A stretch of 64,000 nt of DNA from Bacteroides rodentium JCM 16496 (GCF_000614125.1 NZ_BAKJ01000026.1:1-64000), one strand, 5' to 3'; numbered from the stretch's first letter, positions 46,934 through 56,366 are shown. Notes: generated by a model from the sequence alone, not told the origin. A program made the numbers and translations.

Positions 46934-48616
46934 ATGAAAGCGTTCGAATTCAGACCAAAGCTATACACGGCTTTAAAAAATTACTCTAAAGAACTGTTCA
47001 TGGCCGACCTGATGGCAGGTATCATCGTAGGTATCGTAGCCCTCCCGCTGGCCATCGCATTCGGTATCGCCTCCGGCGTATCACCGGAGAAAGGTATCAT
47101 TACGGCTATCATAGCCGGTTTCATCATCTCCCTGATGGGTGGAAGCAAGGTACAGATTGGAGGACCGACCGGTGCGTTCATCGTCATTATCTATGGCATC
47201 ATCCAGCAATACGGTGAATCGGGACTGATTGTCGCCACACTGATGGCAGGCGTACTGCTCATCCTGCTGGGAGTGTTCAAGCTGGGAGCTGTCATCAAGT
47301 TTATCCCCTATCCCATCATCGTAGGTTTTACAAGCGGTATTGCCGTCACCATCTTCACTACGCAGATTGCCGACATCTTCGGGCTGACCTTCGGAGGAGA
47401 GAAAGTGCCGGGAGACTTTGTAGGGAAATGGATGATTTACGCCCGGCATTTCGATACCGTCAATTGGTGGAACACGATTGTAAGTATTGTCAGTATCTTC
47501 ATCATTGCCATTACACCGCGGTTCTCGAAGAAGATTCCGGGGTCACTTATTGCCATTATCGTGGTGACAGTGGCAGTCTGGCTGATGAAAACATACGGAG
47601 GCATTGACTGTATCGATACCATCGGCGACCGTTTCAGCATCCGTGCCGAACTGCCGGATGCCGTGATGCCTGCCTTGGATTGGGAAGCGATAAAGAACCT
47701 CTTCCCCGTAGCCATTACAATCGCCGTGCTGGGTGCCATCGAATCTTTGCTGTCTGCCACCGTGGCCGATGGTGTGATAGGCGACAAACACGATTCCAAC
47801 ACGGAACTGATAGCACAAGGTGTTGCCAATATGGCTACCCCGCTGTTTGGCGGCATTCCTGCCACCGGAGCCATCGCGCGTACCATGGCAAACATCAACA
47901 ACGGAGGAAAAAGCCCCGTGGCAGGCATCGTGCATGCAGTGGTATTGCTGCTCATCTTGCTGTTCCTTATGCCGCTGGCACAGTATATCCCGATGGCCTG
48001 CCTGGCCGGGGTACTGGTCATCGTATCCTACAATATGAGCGGATGGCGCACGTTCAAGGCACTGCTGAAGAACCCCAAGTCGGATGTCACGGTACTGCTG
48101 ATTACTTTCTTCCTGACCGTCATCTTCGACCTGACTATTGCCATTGAAGTAGGTCTGGTGATTGCCTGCGTGCTGTTCATGCGCCGTGTCATGGAGACTA
48201 CCGAAATATCCGTCATCAAAGATGAAATAGACCCGAATGCAGAATCGGACATTGCAAGCAATGACGAGCACCTGATAATCCCCGAGGATGTGGAAGTATA
48301 CGAAATAAACGGTCCTTACTTCTTCGGCATCGCCACCAAATTCGAAGAAATCATGGCGCGGCTGGGCGACCGCCCCAAAGTGCGCATCATCCGCATGCGT
48401 AAAGTTCCGTTCATCGATTCTACCGGTATCCATAACTTGACAAGTCTTTGTGAGATGTCTCAAAAGGAAAAAATAACCATCGTGCTCTCCGGTGTCAATG
48501 AAAAGGTACATAAGGTACTGGAAAAATCAGGCTTCTATGAGCTGTTGGGCGAAGAAAATATCTGTCCGAACATAAATGTGGCACTGGAAAGGGCCAAAAT
48601 GATTATCCAACACTAA
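46934..48616 (+). CDS. SulP-family anion transporter with STAS domain
   Basis: 560 residues. About 11-14 membrane segments with the family motifs (GIIVGIVALPLAIAFGIASG, GPTGAFIVI, PYPIIVGFTSGIAV, GGIPATGAIARTMANI). Residues about 445-560 are a cytoplasmic STAS domain (VYEINGPYFFGIATKFEE, FIDSTGIHNLTSL). SulP proteins move sulfate, bicarbonate or dicarboxylates; the substrate cannot be read from sequence. Intact. The secreted nuclease gene begins 7 bp after the stop, so the two share a transcript. Confidence 0.93.
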   Translation: MKAFEFRPKLYTALKNYSKELFMADLMAGIIVGIVALPLAIAFGIASGVSPEKGIITAIIAGFIISLMGGSKVQIGGPTGAFIVIIYGIIQQYGESGLIVATLMAGVLLILLGVFKLGAVIKFIPYPIIVGFTSGIAVTIFTTQIADIFGLTFGGEKVPGDFVGKWMIYARHFDTVNWWNTIVSIVSIFIIAITPRFSKKIPGSLIAIIVVTVAVWLMKTYGGIDCIDTIGDRFSIRAELPDAVMPALDWEAIKNLFPVAITIAVLGAIESLLSATVADGVIGDKHDSNTELIAQGVANMATPLFGGIPATGAIARTMANINNGGKSPVAGIVHAVVLLLILLFLMPLAQYIPMACLAGVLVIVSYNMSGWRTFKALLKNPKSDVTVLLITFFLTVIFDLTIAIEVGLVIACVLFMRRVMETTEISVIKDEIDPNAESDIASNDEHLIIPEDVEVYEINGPYFFGIATKFEEIMARLGDRPKVRIIRMRKVPFIDSTGIHNLTSLCEMSQKEKITIVLSGVNEKVHKVLEKSGFYELLGEENICPNINVALERAKMIIQH

Positions 48617-48623
48617 TCCCGGC

Positions 48624-49462
48624 ATGGCACGAAAAAAAAAGAAGCAATCGCAGGGCGTCTATTATCTTATATTGTTTATATGTGCAGTCTGCCTTGCCTA
48701 TGAACCCGTTGCAAAGATACTTTCGGATGCCAGGCAAAAGAGTTCTACTCCTGCCAAGATAGAACTCCCGGCAGGCACGCGCTTTGAAATACCAGCAAAG
48801 CTGAAGAACGTCTCCGAACAGATTCTCCAGCGGAAAGGCTACACAGTATCCTACAACAAGGACTTGAAGATACCCAACTGGGTACCTGGGAACTCACTCC
48901 CGACAAACTGGTGGAACGTGAAAGCCGTACAGACAAGTTCCTGCCCGACCCCGACCTGCCGGAGCACGAGGCAGTAACCACCGATGATTACAAGGGAGCC
49001 GGCATGGACCGCGGACACATGTGTCCCGCCGGTGACAACCGCTGGCACTGGAAAGCCATGCAAGAGAGCTTCTACATGACAAACATTTGCCCGCAGAACC
49101 ACAATCTGAACCGTGGCGACTGGAAAGAACTGGAAGAGTCATGCCGCCGTTGGGCACAAGAAGAAGGCAAGATATACATTGTATGCGGCCCTATTCTCTA
49201 TGACCAACGTCACCGCACCATCGGCAAGAAGCACAAGATTACAGTGCCCGAAGCATTCTTTAAGGTCGTTCTGTGTGCAGACAGCAATCCCCCCAAAGCC
49301 ATCGGCTTCATTTATAAGAATACATCGGGCAATCATCCGTTAGACAGCTACGTCAATACAGTGGACGAAGTGGAACGGATTACAGGTATCGACTTCTTCC
49401 CCGCCCTTCCGGATGAAATAGAAGAGAAGGTGGAAGCCGAGTATGACTTGAAACTGTGGTAA
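48624..49462 (+). CDS. DNA/RNA non-specific endonuclease, one frameshift
   Basis: 279 residues after adding one base near 48884 (NWV-WELTPDKLVERE). A basic start and one membrane helix (VYYLILFICAVCLAYEP) export or anchor the protein. The catalytic DRGHMCPAGD motif of NucA/Serratia-type nucleases is present (YKGAGMDRGHM), with the metal-binding Asn in MTNICPQNHNLN. It would hydrolyse nucleic acids outside the cytoplasm. Coupled to the SulP transporter upstream. The full family core is intact apart from the single missing base. Confidence 0.92.
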
Positions 49463-49467
49463 AGGAG

Positions 49468-49976
49468 TTATTCCTTTACCCAGGCATCTACAATCTCGCT
49501 ACATAAACCCGGTGCAATCCACCGTGGTCACCGCCATACCAACGCTCGTAGACGGAATGGTCGAGGAAGAGTTCTTCTTTCATATCGGTAATGAAAAGCT
49601 TGCGGCACTCCAATCCCAGGCGGTCCTGCTCAAAGAGAATGTTTCCCCGTTCGGTAACGATAGGATTCAGACCAGTTTCCTTTACCTTATCCACTTCCCT
49701 ACCCGATTTACTGCCACAAAGGTTGTAAATGTTCCGGTTTTCCTTTCCTAAAAAAGAAAGGGTGAAATATTCGTTCTCCTCCATAAACTCATATGTATAG
49801 CGCTCGGGACGGATAAAGACAAATACCACCGGCTTGTTCCAAAGCCAGCCAATACCTCCCCAACTGGCAGTCATGGTGTTGAAATGCTCTTTACTGCCTG
49901 CCGTAACCAGCATCCACTCTTTGCCTATCACTTCGAAGAAGTTCTCGCTTAAATCTTTAATTGCTATTGATTTCAT
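49468..49976 (-). CDS. Flavin reductase family protein, one late frameshift
   Basis: 169 residues starting MKSIAIKDLSENFFEVIG. The FMN-binding split-barrel core is visible (MTASWGGIGWLWNKPVVFVF, LSFLGKENRNIYNLCGSKSG). As read, the frame ends at HRVYVARL; adding one base near 49500 gives VSEIVDAWVKE and a stop at 49468, the normal end. Reduces flavins with NAD(P)H or acts on unknown substrates. Lies 10 bp downstream of the radical SAM gene. Six bp separate its corrected stop from the convergent nuclease stop. Confidence 0.88.
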
Positions 49977-49986
49977 AAGTATATTA

Positions 49987-50760
49987 TTAATAAGAAACAC
50001 TTACCGGTATACCCGTTTCACGTATCCGTTCCGCAATACGATCCAGTTCCTCGCGGGTGGTCTTTTGCAAATCATGGTCGGGCGTTTCGCGGTCGATGGT
50101 ATAAATCATCACTTGGCGGGGAGCAATCTCCTTGACAGCTTCCAGCCAGGGAAGGACAAATTTATCGGATGTATTATCCATATCTTGTCCTTTATAACTT
50201 CCTTTGAGAAACATGGTCTGGATAATGCAGTTCCCTTTGAATGCTTTCATTCCTTCTATAATTTCCCGGATGGAATAATGTCCGGTAGGACGGTCAAGTA
50301 CACGGACATACTCTTCATCCACCGTATCCAGTTTAAGGATGTTGTTGTCAATCTTGTTCAAAGCCTCGAATACGGCAGGACGATGGATAAAGGTAGAATT
50401 GCTCAGTACGCTCACCTTTGCATTCGGGAAATACTTGTCGCGCAAGGCAAGTGTATCTTCTATGATTTCGGGAAAACGGGGATGTGCCGTCGGTTCTCCA
50501 TTACCGGCAAAAGTCAGTACATCCGGTGTAGGCCCGTTTTGCTGCATATCCCGCAGGCGGGCTTCAAGGGCCGAACGGACTTCTTCGCGCGTGGGCAACG
50601 GCTGTTTGGGACGATGGTCGGCATTGAAACCACATTCACAATAAATACAGTCGAAGGTGCATACTTTGCCGTCTGCCGGCAATAAATTTATTCCCAAAGA
50701 TACTCCCAGACGGCGGGAATGAACGGGACCGAATATGGGGGATGGATAAATGACAGTCAT
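49987..50760 (-). CDS. Radical SAM protein
   Basis: 257 residues. The cluster motif is CTFDCIYCECGFN (CxxxCxxC), followed by the glycine-rich FAGNGEPTAHPRFPEII and SNSTFIHRPAVFEAL. N-terminal YPSPIFGPVHSRRLGVSLGI is typical of a widespread group annotated only as radical SAM protein. It uses a [4Fe-4S] cluster and S-adenosylmethionine; the substrate is unknown. Intact. In one unit with the flavin reductase, which could serve as reductant, by position only. Confidence 0.88.
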   Translation of the reverse strand: MTVIYPSPIFGPVHSRRLGVSLGINLLPADGKVCTFDCIYCECGFNADHRPKQPLPTREEVRSALEARLRDMQQNGPTPDVLTFAGNGEPTAHPRFPEIIEDTLALRDKYFPNAKVSVLSNSTFIHRPAVFEALNKIDNNILKLDTVDEEYVRVLDRPTGHYSIREIIEGMKAFKGNCIIQTMFLKGSYKGQDMDNTSDKFVLPWLEAVKEIAPRQVMIYTIDRETPDHDLQKTTREELDRIAERIRETGIPVSVSY

Positions 50761-50921
50761 ACTATTTACGATTTGACGATGTACGGTTTGATTAATGCTT
50801 AAACAATCTTACCGCTCCAAAGTTAAGTGAAAACTATGGCATCTGGCAATGTTCGGCTTGCAAAAGTTTACCCATAAAAGAAAATATTCCCTTTACAAAA
50901 CATGCATTTCATGTTAAAAAA

Positions 50922-50984
50922 GTAAAGTATACATTACATTTTATCTATTTTGCTTGTTTATATGTAAAGCATACATTACATTTG
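50922..50984 (+). promoter_or_regulatory. Promoter with two 20-bp operator-like repeats
   Basis: GTAAAGTATACATTACATTT at 50922-50941 and the same with one change (C for T) at 50964-50983. The repeats start 42 bp apart, four helical turns. The second overlaps the -7 box TACATTTG (50977-50984), which has CTTG 20 bp upstream. The arrangement suits autoregulation by the XRE protein encoded at 51447. The rest of 50761-51010 shows no gene. Confidence 0.65.
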
Positions 50985-51010
50985 CAAATAACATCTAAAT
51001 ACATAGTATT

Positions 51011-51454
51011 ATGAGAAAGAACTATTTATTTCCAACCACTTTCAGAAAGATAGGTTGGTGTTTATTTGTCCCATTCGCCATCATGTCCTTCATCTGTCTC
51101 TTCGACGGCAGCAATGAAGATTGGTTAAAGGTAAACGTGTTCTCAGCAATTCCCTGGGGTATTATCAAGAACTCCTTATTCGACGAGTTGAGCATGATAG
51201 GGCTTACGGTTTCACTCCTATTCATAGCTTTCTCAAAAGAAAAGGACGAAGATGAATGTATTGCCGATATTCGTTCAAACTCTCTTATCTGGGCTACCAT
51301 AACAGCGTATTCCCTACTGATAGTATGCACTATGCTGATTTATGACATGCAATATCTTAATTTTGTATTCATAGACTTGTTCATGATATTGTTTCTGTTC
51401 ATCATAAAGTACAACATTGAACTTTATAAATTCAGGAGGAGCAACAATGACTAA
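51011..51454 (+). CDS. Small four-helix membrane protein
   Basis: 147 residues, no family recognised with certainty. Four hydrophobic segments: GWCLFVPFAIMSFICLF, MIGLTVSLLFIAF, LIWATITAYSLLIVCTMLI and FVFIDLFMILFLFIIKY. The stop overlaps the start of the XRE regulator by 8 bp, so the two are co-translated. Paired small membrane protein plus HTH regulator genes are frequent in Gram-positives and Bacteroidota; the membrane protein may modulate the regulator (inference). Confidence 0.65.
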   Translation: MRKNYLFPTTFRKIGWCLFVPFAIMSFICLFDGSNEDWLKVNVFSAIPWGIIKNSLFDELSMIGLTVSLLFIAFSKEKDEDECIADIRSNSLIWATITAYSLLIVCTMLIYDMQYLNFVFIDLFMILFLFIIKYNIELYKFRRSNND

Positions 51455-51650
51455 TACATTAAGGGTAGAAAGAGCCATCAAGCATATGACCCAACAGCAA
51501 TTGGCTGAAGCCATAGGAGTGAGCCGGCAAACCATCAATGCTATAGAATCGGGAAAGTATGTCCCTTCCACCTTGCTGGCATTGAAAATATCAGAGATAT
51601 TCGGAAAGACTGTAAATGAAATTTTCATGCTGGAACAAAGTGACAGTTAA
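51447..51650 (+). CDS. Short XRE-family transcriptional regulator
   Basis: 67 residues from ATG at 51447 (MTNTLRVERAIKHMTQQQL). A complete XRE helix-turn-helix (MTQQQLAEAIGVSRQTINAI, then ESGKYVPSTLLALKISEIF) fills the protein, which belongs to the short regulators without a sensor domain. Overlaps the upstream membrane-protein gene, followed 10 bp later by a hairpin terminator. Probably binds the two repeats at 50922-50983. Confidence 0.85.
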   Translation: MTNTLRVERAIKHMTQQQLAEAIGVSRQTINAIESGKYVPSTLLALKISEIFGKTVNEIFMLEQSDS

Positions 51651-51659
51651 AGAGAAAGC

Positions 51660-51716
51660 TTTTAGAAACTGTTTTAATTTAAACCTGAAAAAATAAAATT
51701 AAAACAGTTTCTAAAA
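51660..51716. terminator. Bidirectional hairpin, miniature of the 173-bp palindrome
   Basis: TTTTAGAAACTGTTTTAATT at 51660 pairs perfectly with its complement ending at 51716, around the loop AAACCTGAAAAAATAA. It separates two convergent genes. The ends and the CCTGAAAAAATAAAAT part match the outer arms of the palindrome at 19936-20108. Confidence 0.78.
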
Positions 51717-53756
51717 CTTGATACGCAGTTGCATCTGCAAATCCGCTTTCCTATTTCCCGGTATCTCATCATTGCCCGAACCTATTGTCTCTCTATCCTG
51801 GTAAATGGTCTGTCCGAACTTGGCAAGAAACATGAAGTTCTTACTCAAATCATACCGCAGATGAGCAGAGTAACGGAACCCTTTGCCATAGAAGGAAGGG
51901 GTATAGAAAGTATATAACAATCCACGCTCGGAGGCGTAAACACGCGAATCGTAATCGTCCGTATGAAACCAGGTTCCCTGCACGGAAACTGACAGAGGGA
52001 AGGGGAAAGTGTACGAGCAAAGTTGAGTACACTGATAACCTTGCCGTCTATCGAAGCGATACCCTTCCCCATCCTGCTGGCGGAAGTGATTATAATCTAT
52101 TGTAGTACGAAAGATATATCTTCCCGGCATATAAGTCAGCCGATAACGGAGTTTATGGTGATAGATAGGTTCGATAACTGCACCGCTTGTACCCGTCACG
52201 TCTCTTTCTTTCTGTTTGTACCGATAATTAAGATATACCGAAAAGCTCTTTCGAGGAGTATAAGTAACCTGAAACATGGCATCCACTCCCTTTGAGGGCT
52301 TACTTATACGATATTTCCACCAAGGAAAAGAAAACATATCCAGTGAAGCGAAAAACTTCCACCGGGCAAAAGGTGTGGCCTCTGCTGCCAGATACCATCC
52401 GTTCTCATTCTGCGGCATACTGCTTTCGCCAAAGGAATGCCCAAACAAAGTCCAATAATCATATGAATAGTACCGGTGAACAAGTAGCAGATGATAATCG
52501 GAAGAAAGATTATACTTCAGCCGGTTCAGCAACGCATAGCCTTTACTACCGGTTGCCGCTTCCCCCACCCAGACAAAACGGCCCAGACGATACCTATAAT
52601 CCATGCCCACGTTATAGAAATCACTTCCATGAAGATTGTACTTTGCATATTTGTTCAACCGAGGCTCGTAAGGACGGTTGAAAAAATAGTAAATCCCCGT
52701 CACTCCCACCTTCAGAGAGTTCTTTTCATAGGTCATGTTTCCACCTATTACCTGCAAGGCAAAGGCATTCATTTTATCTGCCTCCTTCTGCGTGCGATGC
52801 AATCCCGTCTTGTAAATGGAAGTTATCTCGCCATCCTCCACCACACCGTCCATGGAGCGATGCGAATAGAAAGCCGAAATATCCAGGTAAGGCAATACTC
52901 CCATCGTTGCCGCCGCTCCCCGGAAATAATTGTACTCATCCGTAGAACTATGCTTACGGATGCCTCCGGTACGATATTCTGCCGTAGACATAGAGAATGT
53001 CTTTCCTAAACGAAAATCCGTGCTAAGTACCAGTCCCTGCCCGAAGCTCAGACGGTAATTACCCAATGCCAAAGCCTTCAGCCGTCCCAGATTCTTTATC
53101 AGAAAATAGAAAGAATAGTAATCATAGCCTTTTCCGTTGTGCAGGGCAAAGAAGGGTTCTCCGGCATCCTTCTCTCCCGTCATGCCTATTTGGAGATAAT
53201 CCCCATAATGAAAATTATAGCGCAAAGAATGATAAAGGGAAGGTCCCAGGTAATTCTTTTCATATCCTTTACGAGTATAAAACGGCACATCCAGACGTGC
53301 CAATGCTTCGTGTTTCCCGTATTTCAGTATAGATTTTAAAGCAGGATACCCCCTACCCGCTTTCACTGCCTGCACACAGACAAAGGGCAGCAGTAGGTCG
53401 ATGGTACGTTTATCCATCTCCTCCACCAGCTGCAATTCATAAATGGTCTGCATCTGTCCGTGTATATAGACATAAGCCAAAAGATTCTCTATCTGTATAT
53501 CCGTAAGAAAAGGAAACTGCTCCAATTGCCGTTTAGTGGCGGCATTGAGGTTGACAGGCTCTTGCAGACGTCGGGACAACTCCTCCAATTCATCTTCCCA
53601 ACCGTATTCTTCCTCATTCCCGATGGAGAGTTGTTCCAGATTTTCTTCCAAAAGAAGTAAAGGCTGTTCTTTCTGAAGGCCGGATGTATTTTGAGCTTCA
53701 AGCATAGGAGTCATTGACAGCATACTTACAAAAACTCCTATCTTGAGTAATTCCAT
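51711..53756 (-). CDS. Helix-hairpin-helix plus outer-membrane beta-barrel protein
   Basis: 681 residues. A signal peptide (LLKIGVFVSMLSMTPMLEAQ) is followed by a region with ComEA-like helix-hairpin-helix repeats (VNLNAATKRQLEQFPFLTDI, then ENLLAYVYIHGQMQTIYEL) at residues about 65-130. The remaining 550 residues are a series of amphipathic beta strands ending in QLRIKF*, typical of outer-membrane barrels. In Bacteroidota this fusion is widespread but uncharacterised; the pairing of a DNA-binding-type motif with a barrel suggests DNA or ligand contact at the surface, by inference. Its 3' end overlaps the hairpin terminator. Confidence 0.82.
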   Translation of the reverse strand: MELLKIGVFVSMLSMTPMLEAQNTSGLQKEQPLLLLEENLEQLSIGNEEEYGWEDELEELSRRLQEPVNLNAATKRQLEQFPFLTDIQIENLLAYVYIHGQMQTIYELQLVEEMDKRTIDLLLPFVCVQAVKAGRGYPALKSILKYGKHEALARLDVPFYTRKGYEKNYLGPSLYHSLRYNFHYGDYLQIGMTGEKDAGEPFFALHNGKGYDYYSFYFLIKNLGRLKALALGNYRLSFGQGLVLSTDFRLGKTFSMSTAEYRTGGIRKHSSTDEYNYFRGAAATMGVLPYLDISAFYSHRSMDGVVEDGEITSIYKTGLHRTQKEADKMNAFALQVIGGNMTYEKNSLKVGVTGIYYFFNRPYEPRLNKYAKYNLHGSDFYNVGMDYRYRLGRFVWVGEAATGSKGYALLNRLKYNLSSDYHLLLVHRYYSYDYWTLFGHSFGESSMPQNENGWYLAAEATPFARWKFFASLDMFSFPWWKYRISKPSKGVDAMFQVTYTPRKSFSVYLNYRYKQKERDVTGTSGAVIEPIYHHKLRYRLTYMPGRYIFRTTIDYNHFRQQDGEGYRFDRRQGYQCTQLCSYTFPFPLSVSVQGTWFHTDDYDSRVYASERGLLYTFYTPSFYGKGFRYSAHLRYDLSKNFMFLAKFGQTIYQDRETIGSGNDEIPGNRKADLQMQLRIKF

Positions 53757-53859
53757 TAATAGTAGGTCACTTTCATGTTTTGGAAAGCGAAGTTACCTTA
53801 AATAAGTTAATTGAGCAAGGAAAAATCAACATGATGCAACAACATTCCACAGAATGGTG

Positions 53860-53867
53860 TACTTTTG
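53860..53867 (+). promoter_or_regulatory. -7 box just before the DUF4294 start
   Basis: TACTTTTG only 4 bp before the ATG at 53872, which would give a leaderless or nearly leaderless transcript. No clear -33 box. Confidence 0.4.
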
Positions 53868-53871
53868 CAAC

Positions 53872-54486
53872 ATGAACGCAAGGCTTAACATAGTAATACT
53901 CATCATGTTTCTTTCTCTCGGAAGCCTGAAATGTCTTGCACAGCAGCAACCACAGTCTGCTGCGCAAAAGAGTGTCTATCTTACTCCCATGTGCGTTTAC
54001 GAAGGAGATACCATCCCTTATGTCAAGCTCCCCACTGTCTACATCTTCAAGCCGCTCAAGTTCAAGAACAAGCGCGACATGAACAAGTACTACAAACTCA
54101 TTCGTGACGTAAAGAAGGTACTTCCCATCTCCAAGGAGATTAACCGTGCCATCATTGAAACCTACGAATACATGATGACCCTGCCCACCGAGAAAGCCCG
54201 CCAGAAACACATGAAAGCAGTAGAGAAAAGCTTGAAGGAGCAATACACTCCCCGCATGAAGAAACTGACCTTTGCCCAAGGCAAACTGTTGATAAAACTG
54301 GTAGACCGACAGACCAACTCCACCGGATATGAACTGGTAAAAGCTTTTATGGGTCCTTTCAAAGCCGGTTTCTACCAGACTTTTGCCGCACTCTTCGGCG
54401 CCAGTCTAAAAAAACAATACGACCCTATGGGAGACGATGCATTGACCGAACGGGTGATACTGATGGTGGAAAGCGGACAACTCTGA
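53872..54486 (+). CDS. DUF4294 secreted protein
   Basis: 204 residues from MNARLNIVILIMFLSLGSL (signal peptide to CLAQQ). The core EGDTIPYVKLPTVYIFKPLK and the basic helix KYYKLIRDVKKVLPISKEIN, followed by LTFAQGKLLIKLVDRQTNST, identify DUF4294, a Bacteroidota family that is thought to be periplasmic or outer-membrane linked. An in-frame ATG at 53854 lies upstream of the -7 box and is not preferred. Function unknown. Intact. Confidence 0.85.
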   Translation: MNARLNIVILIMFLSLGSLKCLAQQQPQSAAQKSVYLTPMCVYEGDTIPYVKLPTVYIFKPLKFKNKRDMNKYYKLIRDVKKVLPISKEINRAIIETYEYMMTLPTEKARQKHMKAVEKSLKEQYTPRMKKLTFAQGKLLIKLVDRQTNSTGYELVKAFMGPFKAGFYQTFAALFGASLKKQYDPMGDDALTERVILMVESGQL

Positions 54487-54566
54487 TAGAGCCGTAGATT
54501 TAAAGAGAACTCTATACCAAAAGGCAAAAAAACACTCCAAAGAATAGCAACCACCAATTATAATCG

Positions 54567-54574
54567 TATTTTTG
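54567..54574 (+). promoter_or_regulatory. -7 box of the PAS-LuxR gene
   Basis: TATTTTTG, 29 bp before the ATG at 54603; no clear -33 box. Confidence 0.45.
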
Positions 54575-54602
54575 CAAGTAAAGAACCAAAGGCATTTGTT
54601 GC

Positions 54603-55361
54603 ATGTCAAACATTAATGAGTTTTTCCACCCTATCAATCCTAACATGAGTGTTGATGAAAAAGCATACGAGCAACTGCAAGTATGCGTATCAGCCATTGA
54701 CGCCGTAGCTCGTTCTACCAATCAAAGTATGTATATTATCGATTACAACCGGAAGAATTTTCTATATGTCTCGCCCAACCCCCTTTTCCTCTGCGGATAT
54801 ACCCCGCAACAAGTACAAGAAATGGGTTATCTGTTTTACGAGCAAACCGTCCCTGAAGAAGAAATACAGATGTTGCAGGAAATCAATCTGTCCGGGTTTG
54901 ACCTATACTACAAACAAGAGAAAGAGAACAGACAAGATATGACGATTCAATACGACTTCCACTTGCAATACGCCAACAAAAAGAAAATACTTATCAATCA
55001 TAAACTTACTCCTATCCTGCTGAACAAAAACGGTGATATATGGCTGGCTCTGTGTGTCGTTTCACTCTCTCCGCGCACCACAGCAGGCAACGTTATCTTA
55101 CAGAAAAAAAATGCTCCGGTTCATTATTCCTATTCATTTAACAGCAAGCATTGGAAAGAAATACCCAACATCACTCTGTCCGAACGAGAAACAGATATTC
55201 TCCGCCTCTCTGCACAAGGTCATGCCAATAACGAAATAGGAGAACATCTGTTTATAGATGCAAATACCGTGAAATTCCATAAAAAGAATATTTTCCAGAA
55301 GTTAGAAGCAGAAAACATTACCGAGGCCATTGCCATCGCAGCCAATCTGCGGCTGATTTGA
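54603..55361 (+). CDS. PAS-like sensor with LuxR helix-turn-helix
   Basis: 252 residues. Residues about 35-150 look like a PAS fold (MYIIDYNRKNFLYVSPNPLF, CGYTPQQVQEMGYLFYEQTV). The C-terminal 65 residues are a LuxR/GerE DNA-binding domain (LSERETDILRLSAQGHANNE, ANTVKFHKKNIFQKL). A soluble one-component regulator; its ligand and targets are unknown. It is a monocistronic unit between the DUF4294 gene and a convergent CPBP gene. Confidence 0.85.
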   Translation: MSNINEFFHPINPNMSVDEKAYEQLQVCVSAIDAVARSTNQSMYIIDYNRKNFLYVSPNPLFLCGYTPQQVQEMGYLFYEQTVPEEEIQMLQEINLSGFDLYYKQEKENRQDMTIQYDFHLQYANKKKILINHKLTPILLNKNGDIWLALCVVSLSPRTTAGNVILQKKNAPVHYSYSFNSKHWKEIPNITLSERETDILRLSAQGHANNEIGEHLFIDANTVKFHKKNIFQKLEAENITEAIAIAANLRLI

Positions 55362-55415
55362 AATAACTCCTTCTAACTTCCGACAACTCCTTTAAATGAA
55401 AAAACGTGAGTCCGA

Positions 55416-56177
55416 CTAATGATTAACCCAAAGAGTCCGATAAGTAACCTGAAAAGGAATATGGTTCCTTCTTTTGTAAAAGATTACTCCAAAAACGGCA
55501 ATGAAGATTACCAATATACGCACAATATTAACCTCATAGCTGCCTATCGCTCCATTATCGGAAATACTGAAAGCAGTCCAGGCAAAATTCATCAATACAT
55601 GTAGAGAAATGCTTGCCCACAAATTCTGACCGAATTCCATATAAATCCAGCTAAAGAAGAGACTACCCAAACCTGTAACAGTAACCACCATAACAACTTG
55701 CAGAACATCATTTCCTTGAAAAATATGGCCAAAACCAAAGATAATGCCAGTCAACAGCCCTGCAGGAATAAATCCCCATTTTGCATACCTAAATAACTGA
55801 CCGAACAGTATTCCTCTAAAAAAGAATTCTTCAAAAAATCCGGCAAACAAAGTAGCGTTTACCAATCTCCAACATGTAAGTTCAATATTCCAAGTACCAT
55901 AAACAATGGAATAAATGAATAATGGCAAAGTGCTGACAAAACCTAAAAGAAGCCCTTTCCCTAAATTTTTCTCCAACCCCAGGGTTTTAAGAAAAGATTT
56001 TTTCCCATGGACGAAATACAACACAACCAAAGAGGAAAGACAACACAAAAGATTGAAAAGAAAAAAGGAGGAATTATCAACTGAATATCTGACTATAGGA
56101 GTCACCACTCCCAAAAGCATACAATAATACAAGAGAAATATCCCGATTACCAACAACGAAATTAATAGCTTGTTCAT
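55416..56177 (-). CDS. CPBP-family intramembrane metalloprotease
   Basis: 253 residues, about eight membrane helices. The three CPBP (Abi) motifs are present: FAGFFEEFFFRGILFG with the EExxxR core, FGFGHIFQGN with the His, and SLHVLMNFAWT with the last His and Asn. Members are related to CAAX prenyl proteases or bacteriocin self-immunity proteins. No peptide-processing partner is nearby, so the substrate is unknown. A perfect TGATAAC/GTTATCA palindrome at 56350-56366 lies upstream. Confidence 0.88.
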   Translation of the reverse strand: MNKLLISLLVIGIFLLYYCMLLGVVTPIVRYSVDNSSFFLFNLLCCLSSLVVLYFVHGKKSFLKTLGLEKNLGKGLLLGFVSTLPLFIYSIVYGTWNIELTCWRLVNATLFAGFFEEFFFRGILFGQLFRYAKWGFIPAGLLTGIIFGFGHIFQGNDVLQVVMVVTVTGLGSLFFSWIYMEFGQNLWASISLHVLMNFAWTAFSISDNGAIGSYEVNIVRILVIFIAVFGVIFYKRRNHIPFQVTYRTLWVNH

Positions 56178-56349
56178 ATCTTGCCGATTGATTGTTTTAC
56201 TGATACAAAGTAAACAAGTTGCAAGATACTATGCACTACCCATAAGGGTAGTTTTAAGGCACTAAGAAAATTAATTCCTACCAATGTTTATCTCTGCCTT
56301 GCATGCCTGCGAAGGTTGAAACTGCCTCCTGACATGGTTAATATTGTGT

Positions 56350-56366
56350 TGATAACGATGTTATCA
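56350..56366. promoter_or_regulatory. Operator-like 17-bp palindrome
   Basis: TGATAAC gat GTTATCA between the stop of the YitT gene (56449) and the start of the CPBP gene (56177). It may be a regulator site for the CPBP gene. The remaining 271-bp gap shows nothing else. Confidence 0.35.

Noticed and set aside
49488..50000. Flavin reductase ending at HRVYVARL
   Set aside because: The next frame encodes the expected VDAWVKE ending, so the true end is taken as 49468.
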